This document shows positions 47,536-59,376 of a stretch of DNA of 64,000 bases, one piece after another (the first letter of the stretch is position 1; every line of letters begins with the position of its first letter). This DNA is from Prosapia bicincta (Eukaryota; Arthropoda; Insecta; Hemiptera; Cercopidae). The translations under genes were made by a program, and so were the position numbers. A model generated the notes under the pieces. The model ran no database searches and was not told the DNA's origin. It saw only the letters and a list, made by a program, of their open reading frames with translations. The DNA is taken from contig JBAIZL010000005.1 in NCBI GenBank assembly GCA_036971475.1, positions 176,804,386 to 176,868,385 on the forward strand, written 5' to 3'.

Positions 47536-49780
47536 TCTGTTAGAAGAATGGGCGTGACCCGGAATAATAGATCGGATTAAAGTGAAATAAAGCCATTTTA
47601 TTTTCAATGTAAACTGCAGTCTGGGGATTTTAGAGATAGGTAGAGATTACTTTGCAGGGACTGAAACTTAAGGGTTGAAAAATGCAAAGAGAATAATAAC
47701 ACAGCCTATAAATAGCCAGATCTGATACGTGAATTATCCAGTCATTGATCTAATTATGTGTTACTTAGTAATAGAGAAAGATAAAAAGAAAATCTTGCAA
47801 AAATATCTCCTAATGCAATTTTCTATCGAAACTGTATGGGAACTATACGTTTTCTACAACAAAGCATACTTTCCAATACACTAAAAATATGTTACTAGTG
47901 TGCCACGAGTTTTTCCTTGGATCTCTCATAACACTCAATGTTAATTCCATTTTTAAGCCTAAATATATTAGTAGTAAATCCATTAGGCTGAAAGATATAT
48001 AAATTACATAGTATAACTCGACGGTTTACCGTTGCGAATCTGAATAAGTCAAATTTGTACTCGATTGACCTTCTATAATCGGAGTCTTAAATACAAGGAA
48101 TAGCTCAGATACAACAGAATTTAGGGCTACAATTTTATTTTAACCATTCAACCGATCTTTCCAACAATTCAATCAGTTTAATACTTGTTTCTGTTAATGT
48201 AATGTGATTTATAATAATTCTGTTGTGTCAAATATGTAACTAAACAATTCCGTTATAAATATTCTTATCACCTAGTTGATTAACTTACTAAACTCGAAGA
48301 TAAAGACAGCACTCCTCTATAACACGTTAATTTTAATATAACGTTAATTTTCTAATCGTGCGTCAGCTCCCAAGGTTTAATTAAGGTAAAGTAAATTAGT
48401 TTACATTGATGAATATAACTTAGTTGTTAAATTCACTTTGAGCAGAGATAATGGCCTGTGAACTGTTTACATAATGTCATTACAACCCATGGCCTATTAT
48501 TGCATCCCACTCCCTACAGACTGCCGCAGCTTCCCGAACTTCTCGTTTCTCGGCGGGAGCCGTCACGCTCTAGTCCGTCCGCGGTCAAAATATGATCTCA
48601 CCCGACATACCAGTTTCTGGTACCTGTGGTATGTTGAGCTCAATCTGCCAGTGAATAAATTCCTGGACTTTATTTGGAAAAACAAACCACAAGGTTTTTA
48701 CCTTACTTAAGAGTTAATTTATTTCTTATACCTTGGTTAAAATTATTTGTAACGAACCTTTTTCTTAATTCTTTGTTATTTATTTACTCTCTACTATTTT
48801 TATTGAATGGAAAAATTCTATGAATTTTAATTAACTAATTTCACCACAGGATGGTTTTAATAAATTCAATCACTGTTTGTTATAAATTGTTTAATTCTCT
48901 AAATTTGAAATATTATTTAAAATCGATTCTATTACATGATGTTTACTTTTTTTGGAAATTTAACTCATTTTACATTTCTTTTTTATTACGCAATTATTTT
49001 TACATTAAATACTTATTAACTGATTTTTGAATTTATTTTTACATTTTCATTTAAAATTTTGCTTATATTATTGTTCACCTACTTTAACGTTCATAGTCTA
49101 TCCTTGAACAGGTCGCATCTTAAAGTTCAAATTACACCCTTAAATTTACTCACATATTCAATTAGACAAGAAAATAATTTATAATAATTTGTTTTATTGC
49201 GTGTCCATATAACCCTTTCATGAAAGCAACAAGTGAAATTACTTCTTAGTAATTCTGTGTTTTATTTCTGTGCTCCCACACTTAATTCTGCTGGACTTTA
49301 GTAAGTATTTTCCTTGATTTATTGTTAATCAATTTTTTAATCCTGTTTTCTTCATATCGGATATATGGACATAGATCATTTTAAACTGTGATTAAAAAGT
49401 AAATCACTTCATATTCTATTGTTTCAAGATTCTTTTGATAATTATGACATTAACTTTTAAATGCCTTACTTTATTTCTTATTTTGAATATCAAGTGGATA
49501 GACTAATTTATTCGTTAAATAAATGTAACTTTAATCATTTGATAATAATTACTGGAACAATATTTTATTTTATTACCACCTTTTAAGAAGCTTTTTGAAA
49601 ATAAGTCAATTGCTTATATATTCTCCTAATTTTAATTTACTTTTTTAATAATTGATGATTTTACTATTAATTCAAAATCTGGTAATTATTCTTTAGAAAA
49701 TTTATAAATTTTTAAAAATTGGTTTATACTATTAAAGTTTAGACTTGCCCCAAACCTTTCACTGTGATTGTTCCTCTTGT
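47536..49780. other. Right flank, noncoding
   Basis: AT-rich sequence. A GC-rich patch at 48,480-48,640 lies inside a 78-codon plus-strand open frame (48,474-48,710) with no recognisable motif. Nothing else is supported. Confidence 0.45.
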
Positions 49781-49783
49781 CCT

Positions 49784-49843
49784 TCGGATGTTGTCCTGGA
49801 ATCCTTGGTTCCTCCTCGGATGTGGTCCTGGAGTCCTTGGGTC
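49784..49843 (+). repeat. Two-unit 32-bp tandem repeat
   Basis: CGGATGTTGTCCTGGAATCC and CGGATGTGGTCCTGGAGTCC with a period of 32, each followed by TTGGKTC. Confidence 0.85.
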
Positions 49844-49919
49844 AGCAGCAAACGCACTAGATCGGTTTAAGGGCCTTTAATACTTTTCTACATTAATTTA
49901 CATTTTACAAACATAATAA

Positions 49920-50115
49920 AAAGTTCGTTCTCGCGGAAGCGTCGCAAAGCAGACCATCTTCACGTCCATCTAGGGCTAGTTCTTGTGTATAGCCACGGAA
50001 CATCATCCTGGAAACGCCTCTGGATGTCCTTGCTAAAAATACGTCCGTTCGGTTCTAAATCTTGTATGCGTCTCTCGACTCGATTTCGCCAAGGGCGGTT
50101 TCCCACCCCTTATAC
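49920..50115 (-). other. GC-rich open segment, possible decayed retroelement
   Basis: On the minus strand one frame is open for about 60 codons (WRNRVERRIQDLEPNGRIF, then SKDIQRRFQDDVPWLYT). Its Arg/Glu-rich PWRxRxERRI opening faintly recalls segments upstream of some reverse transcriptases. There is no second motif to support this, so the identity is open. Confidence 0.2.
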
Positions 50116-53100
50116 AAGCCGTGTTTTTATTTACTTTTGACAATGCAGTTCAGACCTGCAAGGGGGTTGTCTATTAAACTTTCTTTTTTTGTTTTGGTCC
50201 AATTTTAGCTAGGGCTCGTAAGTGTTCCTTGCGGTGTAAATTTAGATAATTCCTTAAACCATGGTCCATTATTATGATTTGAGATGCTGCTACAAACTTG
50301 ATTACATTTATAACCCTTTCCGTTCGTGAGCTTTGCTACTTTAGACATATTTCTTCCTCCCTCGACAATTTATCGTTTTTGGGGCAATTACAGAAGCTTT
50401 CTTTCTTTTACACTACTAGTACATAATTTCAATTATATTCTTTTCATTTATTTTGCTTTTAACACAATTATCTTTCTAATTTATCTAATTTTATATTTAG
50501 CTTCGGTGGTTCATTTCTAAAATTTTATACTTACATTTGGTTCGTTTGTTATTTAATCTAATTAACAATTTATTACTTTTTTCTTATAACAATGTTTGAA
50601 AAGATTTTGGGCTAGCCTCAATCTTTTCCCTTGAGACGGTTTTGGCCGTCTCAAGACGAACCACTGTTTGTGAAAATATTAAAGTTCTAAACTGCAAATG
50701 TTCTTAGCCGTGATTGTTTGTTTTAGTTAGAAATTAGGGTTGTACTACTCTTAAACATGTATGTTAACAACACTATATAGAGTCTCGAAATTCCTAGTCC
50801 CAGTTTTTTGAGCTTCCGTTAAATTCGAGCCTATTCCTATTTCAGAATAAGTATATCTATTTGAGAGGAGATTTGAATTATTTACTGTTATAAATTGCTA
50901 CGTCGCGTCCTGATGAAGATCAACTGTGGTATGCTGATATTCGTCCCTTATTTCTACCCGCAAATAATATGAGCCTAACCCAGCTGATAAATCAGGCAGG
51001 GTGTTTTGGAGAGTATGGAAAACAATACAGAGGTTATCTCTTACAATCTCTCTTTGAAGAGACTGAAGGGCAAGTAGCCATCGTACGTTTTCTAAAAAAA
51101 CTTTAATGCTCGGGAAGTTTTGTACTAGATACCCGAATCATGAAACCAGATAAAAGGATAAAATATATTTAAATTTTTCCGAACGTAATGAAATATAAAA
51201 TTCAAGAATAATTAAGTCAATGAATAAAATACTGAATTATAATAAACCTTTTGTATATGTTATTGATCCACAAGAAGATGCAGATTTGGCATTTCTTATC
51301 AAGTAACCTCAAGGTTGTAAAAATATCGATGATTCGGACGTAAGTCAATACGTGAGTAAAGACTAATGTAAGTAAATAACGACAGCACATGTTATGACTA
51401 TTAAAATGGTACAAGGAACTACTACAGGAAGTGATGACAAAAATAAAGATCAAGGTCCTACCGTGACAGTACACTGAAAGAAACAACTGTTTTAAAACTA
51501 AGCTAAGCCATATTTAACAACAGACCGACACCAGATGAGCTTCTGCTAAGATGTCTAAGTTACAGCGTAGCACAAAACTATGTTATAAGCAAACGCGGAA
51601 AACACATTAACACTTTCCCAACCAATATGAACAATGTATTCTAAATCCATGTAATTACTGTAATCAATCAAGTTTTATAAACGTATTAGGGTTCACTGGA
51701 ACCCCTATTTCGTCTAATATACAGGAACGTATTTCCATGTAATCCAAGTTTTCGGTATTCCTAGGGAGTCTCGGTCCCATCTACCTCGAATTATCTAGAC
51801 TCTACTGTATATTTTTATTAATATACATTTTATTTATTTACCTATTAAAATGTTCGTATAGTTCCCTAAGAAAAGTCATATAAAGAGAAGGGCGACGAAT
51901 TACATATATTAAAATAAAAATTACAAAGAAATCCAGAATGCTAGAAAATAGAGCGTAAGATGAGAAACCATCAGTTGAGGACGACGTATGTTTAAAGTGT
52001 TCAGGCAATCAATTCGTATGCTATGGTCGGGGGAGGATTGTAAACCGGACGGAAAACTCTCAGCTAAGAATAGACGGAGGATAATGGCCCTGTGTTTTGG
52101 TGTAGTATAACTTTAGTAGATTGTGTCCAATAGGGCATAAAGATATATCTGTTGGTTTGCCTAATAGTGGGAAGATTGTGTTTACCACACCTTTCAAAGT
52201 TGATTCGCAAAAATACATCAATTGACTTTGACGGTTATTATTGAGTGTTTAGTGTCTTACAAGGAAACAGTGTTGCGATAACCGATTCTCTGTATATAAG
52301 TTTTTATAGCATTATTAACTTTTGAATTATTTTTATTTAGTCAAACAAAATTTAAACCATTATATAAATATACACGTTTAGCAACATAGGAAACGTGTAG
52401 TACTGAAGGATGTGACAGCGTTTAGCTCTAGCTATTGGTGCTGAAATTTGGTTAATTATATTAGTAGTGTAGGTGGTGAAAAGAGCTCATAATATGTGTG
52501 TATAAGCCTATGCATATGTATAAGAGCAAGTGTACATAATTATCAAAAATAACTGAAAATAGGCAATCGGTATTTCTAGCTAAATATGGGATACAACGGG
52601 CAGGTTGAATACAAAACATTGGTTACCACAGGTTTCTTACCGTCATCTTTAACCGGAAAAAAGACAGGGTGCTTAGAAAAATATAGTAACAGTCATAATC
52701 ATATTGAAAAGGATTATTATTACATAACCCTATGTGTGACTCTTGTAGTAAAGGCGGCCAATGTACTGTAGGCTTTTTAGTTTCCTAATACTTATGACGT
52801 TCGTCTATTCAAATGCGTCCGTACGTTGTTGTGAGAAGTGCCTAGCACAATATCATCACCAGTCATTTTTCTAATTCTGTGACACTTGCAATGTTACAGT
52901 CTCGGCGATTTTGTGTGGGATAAAAGCGATTGGTGGAATAGTGTAGAAAATAAGCCCTGAAAGTCAAAAAAGTAACTTCTATAAGGTCAACATCTATGTT
53001 ACGTGCTAGTAATTCATCATCAAAGAAAGATTTATAAAAACAGTTATTAAAATGCTTGGTTTGTACGATTTAAAAATTATACAATTGCATAATTTTAGTT

Positions 53101-53149
53101 ACTTTACCATTGTATTTATAGTCAACGTTTTATTATTAAGTCAAAGTGA

Positions 53150-53150
<1 letters not shown>
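50116..53150. other. Right flank, noncoding, with one perfect hairpin
   Basis: No gene is supported. A 10-bp perfect stem (CTTGAGACGG / CCGTCTCAAG, loop of 6) sits at 50,630-50,655 and could fold in RNA or DNA. Short open frames at 50,326, 51,217 and 52,586 have no recognisable content. Confidence 0.45.
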
Positions 53151-53193
<43 letters not shown>

Positions 53194-53246
53194 ATATTTC
53201 TTTCTGTGTGAGTGTGTGTGTTTATATTTCTGTCAGTCTGTGTGTA

Positions 53247-53318
<72 letters not shown>

Positions 53319-53409
53319 GTGCGTGTGTGTGTGTGTGTCTGTGTATGTGTGTCTGTGTATGTGTGTGTGTGTGTGTTTGTGCGTGTGCGTGTCTGTGTGT
53401 GTGTGTGTC

Positions 53410-53445
<36 letters not shown>

Positions 53446-53745
53446 ATTGTGTGTGGGGGGCAAGAGTGGGATTTTGTATGTTTGTGAGTTTGTGTTTGTG
53501 TGTGTGTGTGTATGTGTGAGTCTGTGTGTGTGTGTGTGTGCGCGTGTGTGTATGTGTGTGTGTCTGTGTGTGTGTGTTTGTATGTAATTGTGGGTGTGTG
53601 TGTTTGTTTGTGTGAGTGTGTGTGTATGTGTGTTTGTATGTAATTGTGGGTGTGTGTGTTTGTTTGTGTGAGTGTGTGTGTATGTGGGTGTGTGTGTGTG
53701 TGTATGTGTTTGTGTATTTGTGTGTGTGCGTGTGTGAATGTGTGA
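53151..53745. repeat. (TG)n/(GA)n compound microsatellite
   Basis: About 600 bases of TG repeats with TC, TA, GCG and AG variants, including a pure (GA)n run near 53,422-53,444. A unit of about 60 bases (GTATGTAATTGTGGGTGTGT) is duplicated at 53,579 and 53,637. The long open frames on both strands are artefacts. Confidence 0.97.
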
Positions 53746-53905
53746 CTTTGTTACGTAACTAAGTATTAAACTAACACACACGATTTATTTTAATATATCA
53801 AGCACAGATACTGTCTGTAGGAAGTATTGTATAAAGTCATTAGGAAACAAGTCGGTGAGTTTAAATATATGAGTAGATAGGTGGATAAAAATATAACTCT
53901 TCTCC

Positions 53906-54037
53906 TATATAAATACGTCCCCCTCGGTCACGCCAGTCATTACGCGACACGCAGTAAATAACGACAGTGAAAAACGTTGCACATTAGTAAACTAAACCAA
54001 CTCCGTATACCTATAAGGCATCTCGGCATTCTTCGAG
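53906..54037 (+). promoter_or_regulatory. TATA-plus-initiator core promoter and candidate first exon
   Basis: TATATAAATA at 53,906-53,915 is followed 29 bases later by an initiator-like CCAGTCAT, with the A at 53,935. That is the usual spacing for TATA-driven arthropod genes. The next 100 or so bases are balanced in composition, lack an ATG-started frame of note, and end in TTCGAG|GTAAACG at 54,037/54,038, a plausible splice donor. If real, this is a 103-base 5'-untranslated first exon of a gene whose coding exons lie further right or beyond the window. No downstream exon was recognised. Confidence 0.4.
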
Positions 54038-54839
54038 GTAAACGTAAAACAAATTTTATTCCTTATAAGTTTAATTCATTGAAAAAATAAAATATCAATT
54101 TAATCAATAATCAAAACTACAGGAAATGGTTTGTAACATCTGAAACTCTCGACAAATGCTTAGAATATATTACTCCAACGTTCGAATGTGTAAATCATAT
54201 TACATTCCAGGTTGGGGATATTACCTCGTTATTAGCACAAGTGAAAGGAAAGCGTCTAAGTGCCCAACCCAGTATTTATTGCATCAAGTGTAATATTAAG
54301 TCACTGTAAGCGAGTCTATAAAATTTGTTTACATTTCCTTGTTTAAATAGAACGATGTGAAAGGAAATGTGTTTTAATATAAGAAGAATATTTCCCTTTC
54401 AAAAAGAAATATTATTCCCAAGCTTAACTTCCTGTCGAAAATACGGTTCTAAGATATTAAAATGATTCTAATATTGTTAAAACGTGTAAAGCAGTTATAC
54501 CTTACAATTAAATTTAATTTAATCCTGAGAGAAATCATAAGCTAATGGAAAATATTTCAAATCTATCATTTTAAGAATATAACTTTATTTCCCTTTTATG
54601 TTTAAATCAATTATGTTATTTATCTTCCCACTTTACTCAATGTAACTGGACTATTGGCTTCCAGTAATGTCAGAATGTCATGCAAACAGAGATCAGATGG
54701 TCTCGAAAAAAAGGGGAGTAAATTCAGCTAATAAAATCTGAAACCAAATAAAGGCTCATCTTAACGATACACATAAAACACAGTATGGAAGACATTAGGA
54801 AGACAGTAGTGGTATCACTATCCAGGAGACAACTGTCAG
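54038..54839. other. Noncoding, possible intron
   Basis: AT-rich sequence after the candidate donor site. No open segment with an acceptor signal stood out. Confidence 0.4.
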
Positions 54840-55146
54840 GACAACCACCGTATACAGTTTCCGATTTCCGACCGGCCATGATTATTTCCAGGCAAACTAA
54901 ACTTTACCTGACTCAATCTGATACGCTCTGCTATGATGGTGTCACGAACGGGGACTACATATGAATCTCCCCTGAGCTGATAGACCAGCTATCCAGATAA
55001 GGTCGTTACTTGAAGGCGTTGCCGGATGGCTCAACCAACACGAAGGGCATTGGGTAAAAAAAGTATCTAAACACTATTTTCGGTTATTATGTTCCCTATA
55101 GATAAATTTAACTATTTGATAGTGCCGATCAGACTCTTGTCAAATA
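54840..55146 (+). repeat. Dispersed repeat R1, unit c (inverted, diverged)
   Basis: The plus strand matches the minus strand of 4,325-4,625 and 29,930-30,230: CTCAATCTGATACGCTC, CTATCCAGATAAGG and a TTCCCTATAGA tail. It is more diverged than the two duplicon copies, with a 15-20-base insertion or replacement in the middle. It lies outside the segmental duplication, so this is an older interspersed family. Confidence 0.65.
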
Positions 55147-56853
55147 GAATTGAAAGTATTAATTAACTCTTTTCCCTTATTTAGCTAAAGTGCATTAATA
55201 TTTTTAAATGATATACTGTAATTATAAAGGAAAAAAAACAATTCTACACTCACAACAAACACTTGGACTTTAGTTTTACTCAGTTATGTTTCAACAACAC
55301 AAGTTATTATCTTCAATATCACCTATATTACTATATTAGAGTAGTTGAGGGACTTACACATAGAAAGACAGCTAGTGTTTTTAAAGCATTTGAGTCAAAT
55401 AATGTGGCAGTCAGTAGGACAGGCCGTAAATAGTGAATGCTTCATTTAGAGAGTGTAATTTGTAGAATTTCAACAAAATTTTATTTGTTTAGTAAAAATT
55501 GAAAACATTTAGATGATAGAAAACCTCAATTGGATGTTTTTTTTTCAACAAAGGTAATTATAGTCAGTTCTTACTGTCAGAAACGAAACGAACGTTTTGA
55601 TTTGAAATATTGGAATGAAAATGTACAACCTAATATCATTATATTGTATCATTTGTTATAGGTTTTGTAGAAATATTATTAGTTATTTTAATTAACTAAT
55701 GAAAATATTTAATAATAACATTTTAATTTAATAAAGTACAATAAATAAAGTAATATAACCTACAACTTAAAACAGCTGTCCTACAACATAACTAGTTTTA
55801 TCAAACCAGCTGTTTTACGAAACCATATGTCGTCACTTAATGAATCCTAAAGTTTTTGTATACAAATACATATATTATACGACTACATAGCTGTGTTGTC
55901 AGTAGAGATTTTTGTCATCTTTTATAATTTATACTTTTAGATTATAAACTTTAAATCATAATTTATTTTATGATTCAGATATTAGGTTAATGTAAGGTTC
56001 TATATAGATTTTTAAAATAATTAAAGAGATTTAATAACTCGTTTAGTTTATTGTTTCAATTATAAATTTAATACTTAAGAAACAAGTAAATTTTATTTTG
56101 AACCTTACTTTTTGCATCTAGGATTAAAATGTATTGAGCCATTATTCCCTGGTGTAAAATAAAATTTATAATAAAGCGGTATTCAATATATTAAGCGTGA
56201 ATCATATTGACTAATTTTTAAATGGTTTCCTTCATTTTCCTTACGTACATTTCCATTTGGTAATGCAATACTTGTCAATCGATATTATATGTTTTAAGTA
56301 AATTTATCTAAGATAAAAGAATGTAATAAATTACAACTGGCAATAATGTAAGACGTGACTTATAATAAAACTGCGGAGTTTTGCTAAAAAATAGTAATTC
56401 ATTTTATCATTGTAATAAACCTGAAGCACAACTTTTTTACACGGCATAAATGTCTAGAATGGAAGAGAATCATTCTTTAGGAAAGTTAGGACTAATACTC
56501 TACGTTCTATTTAAATGGCAACTTTACCTAACTTCCAAAAGTGTTAAACATCTCTAATCCTGTAATAAATGTAGAAATAAGCTCTAAACCCACAATATAT
56601 TACTAAATGAGTCGTATATTAAACGGTATTTCTAAATAACGAAACATTGAAGTTTGCTTTTGTCACTAAAATTAAGTGTATTGGATATAATAATTGAATA
56701 TTCGTAGCTGAGCGGAACCCTGTGAAATATTCATACTAGCTAACATAATATTATATTTGAATATTATATTTATTTTTTAGATTAAATAAAATTGAAAAAC
56801 TGTTGACCATATGCGAGAGTATATGCATACATCCCGTAAATCTTAAGTATGCC

Positions 56854-56857
<4 letters not shown>
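55147..56857. other. Right flank, noncoding
   Basis: AT-rich sequence. At 55,755-55,830 two AACAGCTG boxes on the minus strand match the repeats at 24,220-24,660. I see nothing else. Confidence 0.45.

Positions 56858-56903
<46 letters not shown>
56858..56903. repeat. (TA)n microsatellite
   Basis: Uninterrupted TA run, 25 bases left of the palindrome. A shorter TA run flanks the right side at 57,136-57,149. Confidence 0.95.
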
Positions 56904-56905
<2 letters not shown>

Positions 56906-56978
56906 CAATATGTTTTCTTGTGTATTAATAAAGAACAAAAGTCAAAATACAAATACAAGAATTATATTTGAATTTACA

Positions 56979-57023
56979 ATTCAAAGCTTTTCGTTGGCTA
57001 ACAGTACCAACATCATCAGGAAT
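56979..57023 (-). ncRNA. Hammerhead-ribozyme-like motif, left arm
   Basis: The exact mirror image of the right-arm motif, on the minus strand. Because the arms are perfect complements, a read-through transcript would fold into one long hairpin rather than two ribozymes. Confidence 0.6.
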
Positions 57024-57042
57024 ATTAAACCAATGGTTTAAT

Positions 57043-57087
57043 ATTCCTGATGATGTTGGTACTGTTAGCCAACGAAAAGCTTTGAAT
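57043..57087 (+). ncRNA. Hammerhead-ribozyme-like motif, right arm
   Basis: ATTC (57,043) can pair with GAAT (57,084-57,087) as stem I. CTGATGA lies at 57,047-57,053. Stem II is GTTGG/CCAAC with a 9-base loop, after one unpaired T. GAA (57,074-57,076) then leads into the palindrome AAGCTT, which could form stem III between two molecules, followed by T and G as the expected cleavage step. This fits the small dimeric hammerhead variants described for Penelope-like elements. Activity is not shown. Confidence 0.6.
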
Positions 57088-57138
57088 TGTAAATTCAAAT
57101 ATAATTCTTGTATTTGTATTTTGACTTTTGTTCTTTAT

Positions 57139-58505
57139 ATATATATATAGAATTTGAATCATAAAAATTAGGATATTATTTACGCTTAAGTTCTAGAAAT
57201 GCTTGTTTAAATTTATTTAGTAATTATAATTTCTTATATATTGGGAGGGGGTTATAGTTTTTCAGTAACCTTAAGTACACGGTTAGATATGCTCTAAAAT
57301 AAATCAAATACTGTTGTACGTTACAAAAAAAAACATTATACTTTGACAGTTTTGTTTTATTTTATTTTAATTTTTGTTCGAATAGAATATTTACACGTAT
57401 AACGGGACAACGTCTCTAGGGTCAGCAATTATGTTAAAAAAATACTATGTTAAGTTTAGATAAAATTAACATCACATTCATTGACTGTTAGGAAAAACTC
57501 AGAACCGGAATTGGTTTAAAAGATGACTGTTTCTCTCGTGGACAACTTTATGTTGCATGTTCTAGTGCGATCTTCCTGTAGTTTAGTGATTCTTGCTCCA
57601 GATGGAAGAACCGTTATGTCGTGCATAAAGAGGTTTTGATAGAACAAAAGTATCAGTGAAAATTAAAAATAAAATATCCAACACGTTTCGTAGATCTTTT
57701 TATCTATTTTTTTTACCAAAAAGAGATAAATACTTAAATAGTAATTTTTATATTATTGCATTCATTTAAAATTCATTTCCATATTTGGATATTTTTCAGA
57801 TGGATCAATATGCATTCAAATATTAAACTAAAAACTATTAAATTTCATAGGAAGACAGTATTATTTGTAAAATAATATCTTATTTATAGATATTTTAGTC
57901 GACAGATTTTTTTTTATTCGTCATTTAAGATTTCTTTTACTGACTCCACTTATGTAATTATTTTAGTTATTACAATAATGACCGTGGAATTATTTAGTTT
58001 ATAGCAGTATAGTAATCCCTTACTATGAATTTGTACGCCTACATGATGTTGTAGAAATGGGAAAATCCTAAATACAGGGAGAAACATTAGAAGTTGAAAT
58101 ATTTCGAGAGGAGAATATAACCACTTTATTTTTAAACAGGTAATAGTAACGCAAAGTGACTAGTAAGCCCTACTTTCAAAATTATGCTGACTTTAGGTAC
58201 ACATATTATTTTTTATTTTAAACCTAACTGGTTAATGAGTTCTCCACAGAAATCTTTTATTTAACTAAGGTAAAATGTAACTTCGAAATTTCGTGATACG
58301 TAAAGCCTGTAATACAAATATATGTCTACCTTTTAAAGACTTAGGCATCGCTTATTTATTAAGGACATATTTTAATCAATTTAATTTACGTGATAAAAAT
58401 TTGCATGAATGAAACTGTAGGGGTTTTCTAGAAGGTTATCACAAAGATGATTGAACCCTGTTTTAAGAGCCTGGAATCTGGTAACATAAAAACCTTACTG
58501 CCTAC
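57139..58505. other. Right flank, noncoding
   Basis: AT-rich sequence, no supported feature. Confidence 0.5.
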
Positions 58506-58960
58506 CTACCAGTAAGGTTTTCGCCAATTTTTGACATTTGTGCCACATGATAAAGTTGGGCAGCCACCAAAAATTGGTCTGCCTCTCGGTGTCTTTATAT
58601 TTCTCTTAATTTTTAGGACAGGGACATTGTATGACATTTTCTCCATACAACTGACATAATTCGGTAGTACACCAATTCGATAGAGATGTGGTGCGAGGTA
58701 ATTGTCGCCAGTGATAGTTCTGTTAGCTGCTACGCTCATCTCTCCATGAGAAAGTTTAATATTTAATCTTGCCCGTTTCCCCAACAAGTTGTTAGACTAC
58801 TTAGCTTCTCTCTCTGTAGGCATGTTTCGGTTTTCAGTCCTTATGTGGCTTTACAGCAACATATGATGTGGCTGCCTGAGAACCAACCAGGATATCGCCT
58901 ATTGATAGGTTTTGCAGGTTGCCTAATACAATAGCCTCCTGCAACCTATTATTTCACCCT
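58506..58960 (-). pseudogene. Possible LINE RNase-H / C-terminal fragment
   Basis: Minus strand. The first part (from 58,960) reads EAIVLGNLQNLSIGDILVGSQ, then AATS, resembling the IxSDSQAA motif of a retroelement RNase H. After a stop, a 93-codon frame (58,787-58,506) contains TITGDNYLAPHLYRIGVLPN, close to the ITGHxxLxxHLxRxG segment that follows RNase H in many insect LINEs. The Asp-to-Gly change in the SDSQ-like motif and the stops point to a dead copy. Support is two short motifs in the right order. Confidence 0.45.
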
Positions 58961-59067
58961 CATAAATACTTAATGACTGGTCATCTGCAAAGAAACCTTC
59001 GGATAGTTTACAATAGAATACAGTTCATGTTTCCTACAGTTTGGTATCCAGAAAACATCTGTATGGT
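58961..59067. other. Intergenic, nothing recognised
   Basis: Short stretch between two minus-strand open segments. Nothing supported. Confidence 0.4.
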
Positions 59068-59376
59068 TTATGGTTTGTAGCTCAGCTTAATGTCAATAAA
59101 GGAAAGTTTTAAAAAGCTGTTATCGATAAGGTCGTATTTAGCCAAAAGTAGATACATTCTGTAATCGTGCCTGCGGCATATATTAATACTAAAAAGCTTC
59201 AATTTTGCATGAAATTCTTGGCAGTTATAACTTCCTTTGGGGCTATCAGGATCACCTTTTAGGGCTTCCATAATGTTTTTGATAACTGATATATGACACT
59301 TATTCAAAATGGTTTGATGTATAAAATTTACCTTAAGTCTGCTTTTAAATTTCTTTTCATCTAGTTTTGTTATCAT
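59068..59376 (-). other. Unidentified 102-codon open frame
   Basis: The minus-strand frame starts MITKLDEKKFKSRLKV and contains EALKGDPDSPKGSYNCQEFH. It is Lys/Leu-rich with no signal peptide, transmembrane helix or motif I know. It lies just upstream of the LINE-like fragment on the same strand, so it could belong to the same element. It may also be chance. Confidence 0.25.

Larger units (their letters stand above)
56928..57138. mobile_element. Perfect palindrome of two inverted Penelope termini
   Basis: Two arms of about 105 bases are exact reverse complements around one central base (57,033). The right arm reads CCTGATGATGTTGGTACTGT, AGCCAACGAAAAGCTTTGAAT, then AATTCTTGTATTTG. This matches the 3' terminal region of the Penelope element at 13,720-13,800 and 39,052-39,120. 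Inverted terminal fragments are a known PLE arrangement. The 60-codon open frame spanning the centre is a by-product. Confidence 0.85.

Noticed and set aside
50905..50950. CTGATGAAGATC as a hammerhead core
   Set aside because: There is no GAAA box or stem II complement within range.
53052..53781. Open frames of 141-182 codons on both strands
   Set aside because: They are generated by the TG/GA compound microsatellite.
56968..57150. 60-codon open frame across the palindrome
   Set aside because: It is produced by the symmetric Penelope termini and has no coding features.
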